A stretch of 64,000 nt of DNA from the NCBI GenBank assembly GCA_019426215.1, contig CM033392.1:41656666-41720665 (forward strand). Direction: 5' to 3'. Shown piece by piece: positions 59,535 to 64,000 of the stretch; the stretch's first letter is position 1, and each line of letters starts with the position of its first letter. Under the pieces are notes generated by a model that was given only the letters and a program-made list of their open reading frames with translations, searched no databases and was not told the DNA's origin. A program made the translations under genes and the position numbers. This DNA is from Buddleja alternifolia (lineage: Eukaryota > Streptophyta > Magnoliopsida > Lamiales > Scrophulariaceae).

Positions 59535-60339
59535 TGTTAGATATTATTATTGCTCTCCTAATTAGATTAGTATTATTATTGCTTTTCTAGTTAGACTAGT
59601 ATTCTTATTACCTTATTTATCTTTTACCTTCTTTATAGTTTAGAGTTTTCTTGTATTCTCTCTCTTTTGTAACTCTATAAATATGTTACTCAATAATACA
59701 AGTTTCCCACAGGGTTTTCTCTAATCTAACATGGTATTAGAGCCATGGTATCAAAGTCATGGTATCTCGATCTCTCGCTTCCGCCATCCTCAAGTCGCCA
59801 ACCCTGCCCAACGCACCTTATCTAGTTTAGTTTAGTTTAGGGTAGTTTTTTTTTTTCTTTATTTTTGCTTATGTTGTCGCCGCTCACCCTTGGAAAAACA
59901 AGGACTTGGAGTCGCTGCCTTATTTAATGGTTTTCAGACGAAACTGCTCCACATTGAGAAGCGTCTTGGTCGAACCGCCGCCTTATTTAATGATTTCCAG
60001 ACGAAACTGCTCCACCTTGAGAAACGTATTCGTCAAAATCTCTCTACTACGCATTCTTTATGCCCGGACTGTCGTAACATCTTTTCTCAGTTTTTAGTTC
60101 AGTCTCATTGTTCAAGACTTTCACGTTTTGACTGCGGGGGAGTGTTAGATATTATTATTGCTCTCCTAATTAGATTAGTATTATTATTGTTTTCCTAGTT
60201 AGATTAGTATTCTTATTACCTTATTTATCTTTTACCTTCTTTCTAGTTTAGGGTTTTCTTGTATTCTCTCTCTTTTGTAACTCTATAAATATGTTACTCA
60301 ATAATACAAGTTCCCCACGGGGTTTTCTCTAATCTAACA
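59535..60339 (+). mobile_element. TRIM (miniature LTR retrotransposon)
   Basis: Two 197-bp LTRs (59535-59731 and 60143-60339) start TGTTAGATATTATTATTGCT and end TTTTCTCTAATCTAACA. They surround a 411-bp interior, and the whole is flanked by AGTTT (59530-59534 and 60340-60344). A PBS for initiator tRNA-Met (TGGTATTAGAGC, 59732-59743) and a PPT (ACTGCGGGGGAG, 60131-60142) adjoin the LTRs. At 805 bp and without gag or pol it fits the TRIM class. A TATA box (CTATAAATATG) lies in each LTR. The LTRs differ at only about eight positions. Confidence 0.93.
59914..60039 (+). repeat. 63-bp in-frame tandem duplication inside the TRIM
   Basis: GCTGCCTTATTTAATGGTTT.. (59914-59976) is repeated at 59977-60039 with a few changes. 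The two copies lie in an open frame (59890-60198) that would encode AALFNGFQTKLLHIEKRLG twice. There is no known protein of this type in TRIMs, so coding is doubtful. Confidence 0.8.
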
Positions 60340-60874
60340 AGTTTAAGCAGGCTTGGCTCGCTCGACTTGATTGACAGCCCTAATTTTCAGTGTCAACTTT
60401 TTTTTTGAAATAATTGGTTACATGGATCAATTACATCATGGGTATGAATCATCAATCAGCATATAGCACTAATACTAAATTACAACAGCTAACAACTACC
60501 AATAAAGTAGAGAAAGACCCACATGTTGTCGGTGGAAATAGAATCCAAGACCTCTAATATTTTGGACATCAACTTAATTACATTAGTTATGGCGAATAAA
60601 GTGAAAATCTATTTGATACATTTTTGAGAATCCTGTGCATAACCGGGGATTATGCCAGTATATTTTAACCGTGAATGGAACATGAAACTAAAACAAAGGG
60701 AATTTTTTTATTTTTTTCGGTCAATAAGAAAACAAAGGGATTCGACTCTTGAGAACATTTTCTTAGTGATAAAACAAACACAATAACAAATTAACACTCG
60801 TCAAATGTAAAAAAAAAATTCTCAAAAGACCACACCCCCCTCAATATTCACAAAACTACCATAACCAACTCGTA

Positions 60875-60972
60875 GCCGTGCGATTCGGGTCTTGGTTTGC
60901 CAAGAGACATAATCTCATTTACGTAGCCGTCCGATTATGTCTCTTGGCAAACCAAGACCCGAATCGCACGGC
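60875..60972. repeat. perfect 40-bp inverted repeat with 18-bp loop
   Basis: Arms are 60875-60914 (GCCGTGCGATTCGGGTCTTG..) and 60933-60972 (..CAAGACCCGAATCGCACGGC) and are fully complementary. The loop contains ACGTAGCCGTCCGATT, a near copy of the arm's own start CGTAGCCGTGCGATT. Transcribed, it would form a 40-bp hairpin. Confidence 0.95.
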
Positions 60973-61236
60973 CAGCGAACAACTCGATCCGGACTTCTCT
61001 CACAATATTTTGACCAGTCAATTCTCATTTACGTGACTGCTACTCCACATATAATGCACATAATAATAGCTTACGCAGTTACTCTTTTTAATTGTCTCTC
61101 CTTAATTACCGAATAAATAAAACCTGCACTTAGTTACCAAAAATAAACCTGCAAAAAACTGTATGTACATGTAAAGCCTGAATTTTCCATTTATAAACAC
61201 ATAGAAATTCATACTTGACTTATATAATTATATGTG

Positions 61237-61267
<31 letters not shown>
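61237..61267. repeat. (TA)n tract upstream of the NDB2-like start codon
   Basis: About 15 TA units lie 62-92 bp before ATG 61329. The tract may serve as, or mask, the TATA box; no other good TATA box is seen close by. Confidence 0.8.
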
Positions 61268-61328
61268 GAAGAAGTTGGAGAAAAAGAAAAGATTATACGA
61301 TTAGGGTTTTAGAAGAAATTAATAAAGT

Positions 61329-63835
61329 ATGAGTAGTGGTTATAGATTTTACGAGAGAGCTTCAAAGGCTTACTACAGCCACCCTCATCTCTCCAAACTA
61401 CTTGTTGTTTCTACTATCAGGTTTCATATATATTTAATCACTGCTTTGTCCTGTTTATTATTCTCACATACATTGTTTTTTCATCCTTTTTTTTTTTTTT
61501 ATGTGATTGTTTACATTCATTTTACATTTTTACTATATGGATTAATGTTTAATGGTTTGTGTTCGTATAGGTTTTGTTATGATTCTAGTCTCGAATGTGA
61601 GATTAAATCGTGTGTATTGTAATTTTATATATTTCAGCGTGCAGTGTTTGCTCAAATTATTTTTTATGAGCTTTTCTTATGCAAGTTTTAACATTTAACA
61701 CTGATATAATTTCGTGTACGCTGAAGTGAATTATAAATAAAAGTCAGTTTTATGTCTGTATGTCTCTTATTATTGGTTAGTATTATTTTTTATGATTGAA
61801 ACCTGGGCAACTGCAAGGTCAGAGCATAATGTTGTTTATATGCGTATGACGATCGGTTAAAATAATCAACTTGAAATCAGAATATTTATAACACTGAAGA
61901 AATTAATTTATTAATTCAGGCTTTAATCTGATATTCCTTTTAATCTCGTCTGTTTAACGTAAATCTATAATTGAGAATGGTTTCATTTTTTTTCAAAATT
62001 GTTAAAAGGTTCAAATTCATGACAGTTGTGGTTATTAGGGAGATTTGCAATATTATCCCATAATATAGGGTATGTTGCAATTTTAGTTTCATTATTTACA
62101 AACTTGAAACATTAGTCAAGTAGGATCGCAATTGTACACAATTTTGGTCATTCGTCCATTAAAAAATCAATTGAATATCGTGCTAGAAGTGCACGCGCCA
62201 TTAGCTTATTAATGATCACGTGACCAAGCTAAAGGTTTTTGTCCATCTTTTAAGAGTTGTGATTAATTTGGTAAATTTGTAAACATTGAGAATGAAATTG
62301 CTAGGGGGCCTATTTTATAGAACTAAAGTTGCACATGCCCCTCATTATTATTTGTTATGATAATTGCAACCAACTTCACCATCACTCCATACACGTCAAA
62401 TTTGTAACGTATTTTAGAGTTTTAATCTTTTATTTTAATGATTTCATGATATATCATATAATGTGATAATATTGTTATATAGTGGTGGAGGGCTACTAGC
62501 ATTCTCCGAGAGCAGCCCACTGAGAAGTACATATGCTGCTGATGTTGGTGATATCAAGAAGAAGAAAGTGGTTGTTCTTGGAACTGGTTGGGCTGGTACA
62601 AGCTTTCTCAAAAGCTTGAAAGATCCTTCATACGAAGTTCAGGTCGTCTCACCCAGAAACTATTTTGCGTTTACTCCGTTGTTGCCTAGTGTTACCAATG
62701 GCACCGTTGAAGCACGCAGCATTGTTGAGCCGATCCGTAGTATTGTCAAAAAGGTACATATAATGTAATAAGTCTACGTGATGATGTGAACGAATTTCGC
62801 ACCATAAAATTTTAAAATCTCCTTTATGATATTCCGATGAATTCACTAGACCTTCAAATAGAGCATTAGAAATCGCACCTAGTGTTTCCGTGACGTTAGC
62901 ATGCCAAAATCAGAAATCCCCCTTAAAAAGTATTTGAAAGAATCGCATTTATAGTTGTCAATAATAAGGCAGTACAATCCTAACTGTCATAAGTTTGTTG
63001 AGCCTGAGTCATAGAGTAGCTAATCTACTATTATAATGGTTCAAATCTTTAAAGGCACAAAGTGGCCCTGATGCTCCGATCTTGATCTGAATTTGTCTTA
63101 ACATCATAACCCATACTCGACCTGATCAGAGAAAGCAAGCCTTAAATACTCAATGATGTACGTCACTGTCCAAGTGTTGAACTCAGCTCAATGAACATAC
63201 TTTACGTAAATCTTATAAGCTCCTCAAAATATCTAATTTTAGAGCCTATAAACTCTCAAAATAAGATTAAGATGTTAAGAACATATAAACTCTTTAAAAA
63301 TAAGTCAAGAATCCTAACTTATTCTGAAAGATCTTAATGAACCTCTTTTATTCTCCTCATCTGCATAAAGTCTTATCAATTTTATTATCTTATTTTATCC
63401 AAAATTTAAAACTTATTTCTTAAATAAAATCTAACGTGTTGTAAGCTCCAAACATTTTGATGTAAGAGCGTATAAGATCTCTTAAATAAGCTTTGCTAAA
63501 CACCATCTTAGTGTGAGATCATTCTTATCAAGTCTGCACCTAAAATTCATTTACTTTGTGAATTTGACTAGACAGAGGATTTCAGTTCACTTTGTTAACA
63601 CTACTATGTTTCTTGTTTTACATGGCAGAAAAAGTTTGATGTTCAATTCAGGGAAGCCGAATGCTACAAAATCGATACGCAAAACAAGAAAGTATACTGC
63701 AAATCTACACAAGAAAGTAATTTAGGAGGGAGCGAAGAATTCACAGTAGATTATGATTATCTGGTGATAGCCATGGGTGCTCGTTCCAATACCTTTAACA
63801 CCCCTGGCGTTGTTGAGCATGCACACTTTCTCAAG
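61329..63835 (+). CDS. NDB2: external type II NAD(P)H dehydrogenase (NDB2-like), first three exons
   Basis: Exons: 61329-61420, 62483-62753, 63629-63835, with GT-AG junctions that keep frame; the gene continues beyond the window. The product is a rotenone-insensitive flavoprotein on the outer face of the inner mitochondrial membrane that passes electrons from cytosolic NAD(P)H to ubiquinone. The N-terminus (RFYERASKAYYSHPHLSKLL, then VVSTIS-GGGLLAFSES) resembles NDB2 more than NDB1 of Arabidopsis as I recall them. The first Rossmann motif is VVVLGTGWAGTSFLKSL (GxGxxG). It is followed by YEVQVVSPRNYFAFTPLLPS, GTVEARSIVEPIR and, in exon 3, YDYLVIAMGARSNTFNTPGV. The second nucleotide-binding motif and the EF-hand insert of NDB proteins would lie beyond 64000. 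I see no stop or frame break. Confidence 0.93.
62068..62340. repeat. possible degenerate MITE in intron 1 of the NDB2-like gene
   Basis: GGGTATGTTGCAATTTTAGTT (62068-62088) is inverted at 62321-62340 (AACTAAAGTTGCACATGCCC), about 17 of 20 positions matching. No target duplication found. The interior is non-coding. Confidence 0.45.
62754..63628 (+). other. intron 2 of the NDB2-like gene
   Basis: 875 bp between exons 2 and 3, with donor AAG|GTACAT and acceptor GGCAG|AAA. AT-rich; nothing recognised inside. Confidence 0.85.
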
Positions 63836-64000
63836 GTAACAAATTTGATCAAAATCAAAGTACAAATTTACTTGAAAATTATGCTCCTATATATCCCACA
63901 CTATTACATTGTAACAGATTACAGATATCTATAGTTAGTAGCCCTCTTCAGCTTTTTGCTAAATTTAAAGCTGTTTTTTAATGTTTTAATTGCTTTGAAA

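Larger units (their letters stand above)
58932..60384. mobile_element. possible MITE, interrupted by a TRIM element
   Basis: The left end GACTGTCAATGAGC and the right end TTGATTGACAGCCC form a short imperfect inverted repeat. Both arms continue into related AAGC..GGCT-type sequence (CGCAAGCTCGGCTTAAA left; TTTAAGCAGGCTTGGCTCG right). Without the TRIM it would be about 640 bp. No target duplication could be fixed because element A's LTR abuts the left end. No coding capacity. Confidence 0.4.
60345..61328. other. upstream region of the NDB2-like gene
   Basis: AT-rich intergenic DNA. It contains the right end of the possible MITE, a perfect inverted repeat (60875-60972) and a (TA)n tract (61237-61267) shortly before the first exon. 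No other gene is visible. Confidence 0.6.

Noticed and set aside
61237..61267. The (TA)n tract as a certain core promoter
   Set aside because: Position is suitable but simple TA repeats are common here and no transcription start evidence is available.

Overview
This is a stretch of plant nuclear DNA, very probably from a eudicot. It is AT-rich and built almost entirely of transposable elements nested in one another. The only host gene recognised is at the right edge: the first three exons of a type II external NAD(P)H dehydrogenase (NDB2-like), running off the end of the window. All coding remains are plant LTR retrotransposon proteins, a CACTA-carried protease gene with many introns, or scraps of plastid genes. 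Nothing bacterial is present.

Layout. (1) 1-4465: 3' end of a Sirevirus-like Ty1/copia element (C). Its third, env-like ORF is split by a Ty3/gypsy solo LTR (1121-2796, target duplication GTAGC). (2) 4466-9480: a truncated minus-strand copia LTR abuts the RNase H end, PPT and LTR of another copia element (D). D's LTR holds a gypsy solo LTR (7262-8886, GTATA). (3) 9669-58927: one Sirevirus-like element (A) stretched to 49 kb by insertions. (4) Inside A's integrase lies a related element B (14322-40145, GCAAG). B's 5' LTR is split by a 7.9-kb Athila-like gag-protease element on the minus strand (14462-22376, TAATT). B's env-like ORF is split by a deleted Sirevirus copy E (32055-34673, TTCAG). 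(5) Further on in the same integrase lies a patchwork of plastid scraps (16S rRNA, clpP, rpl36, ndhB, psbC). It was itself invaded by a CACTA transposon (41514-46687, CAA) carrying a SUMO-protease-like gene, and by a copia solo LTR (47241-50217) that contains a gypsy solo LTR (48283-49628, CCCAT). (6) 50308-58927: the rest of A (RT, RNase H, env-like ORF, 3' LTR). (7) 58932-60384: a possible MITE holding an 805-bp TRIM retrotransposon (AGTTT). (8) 60385-64000: upstream region with a perfect 40-bp inverted repeat, then the NDB2-like gene.

Order of events. A is older than B, because B interrupts A. B is older than E and the Athila-like element. The plastid patchwork entered A before the CACTA and the solo LTRs entered the patchwork. 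LTR pairs read by eye differ by roughly 2% in the Athila-like element and roughly 6% in B. All three Sirevirus-like copies carry stops or deletions, so none looks autonomous. The Athila-like element (one stop in gag-protease, no RT or integrase) and the CACTA element (no TNP2-type transposase seen) could only have moved with proteins supplied by relatives.

Limits. Calls rest on reading motifs, terminal repeats and target duplications by eye. Outer boundaries of C, D, the MITE and the single plastid pieces are approximate.
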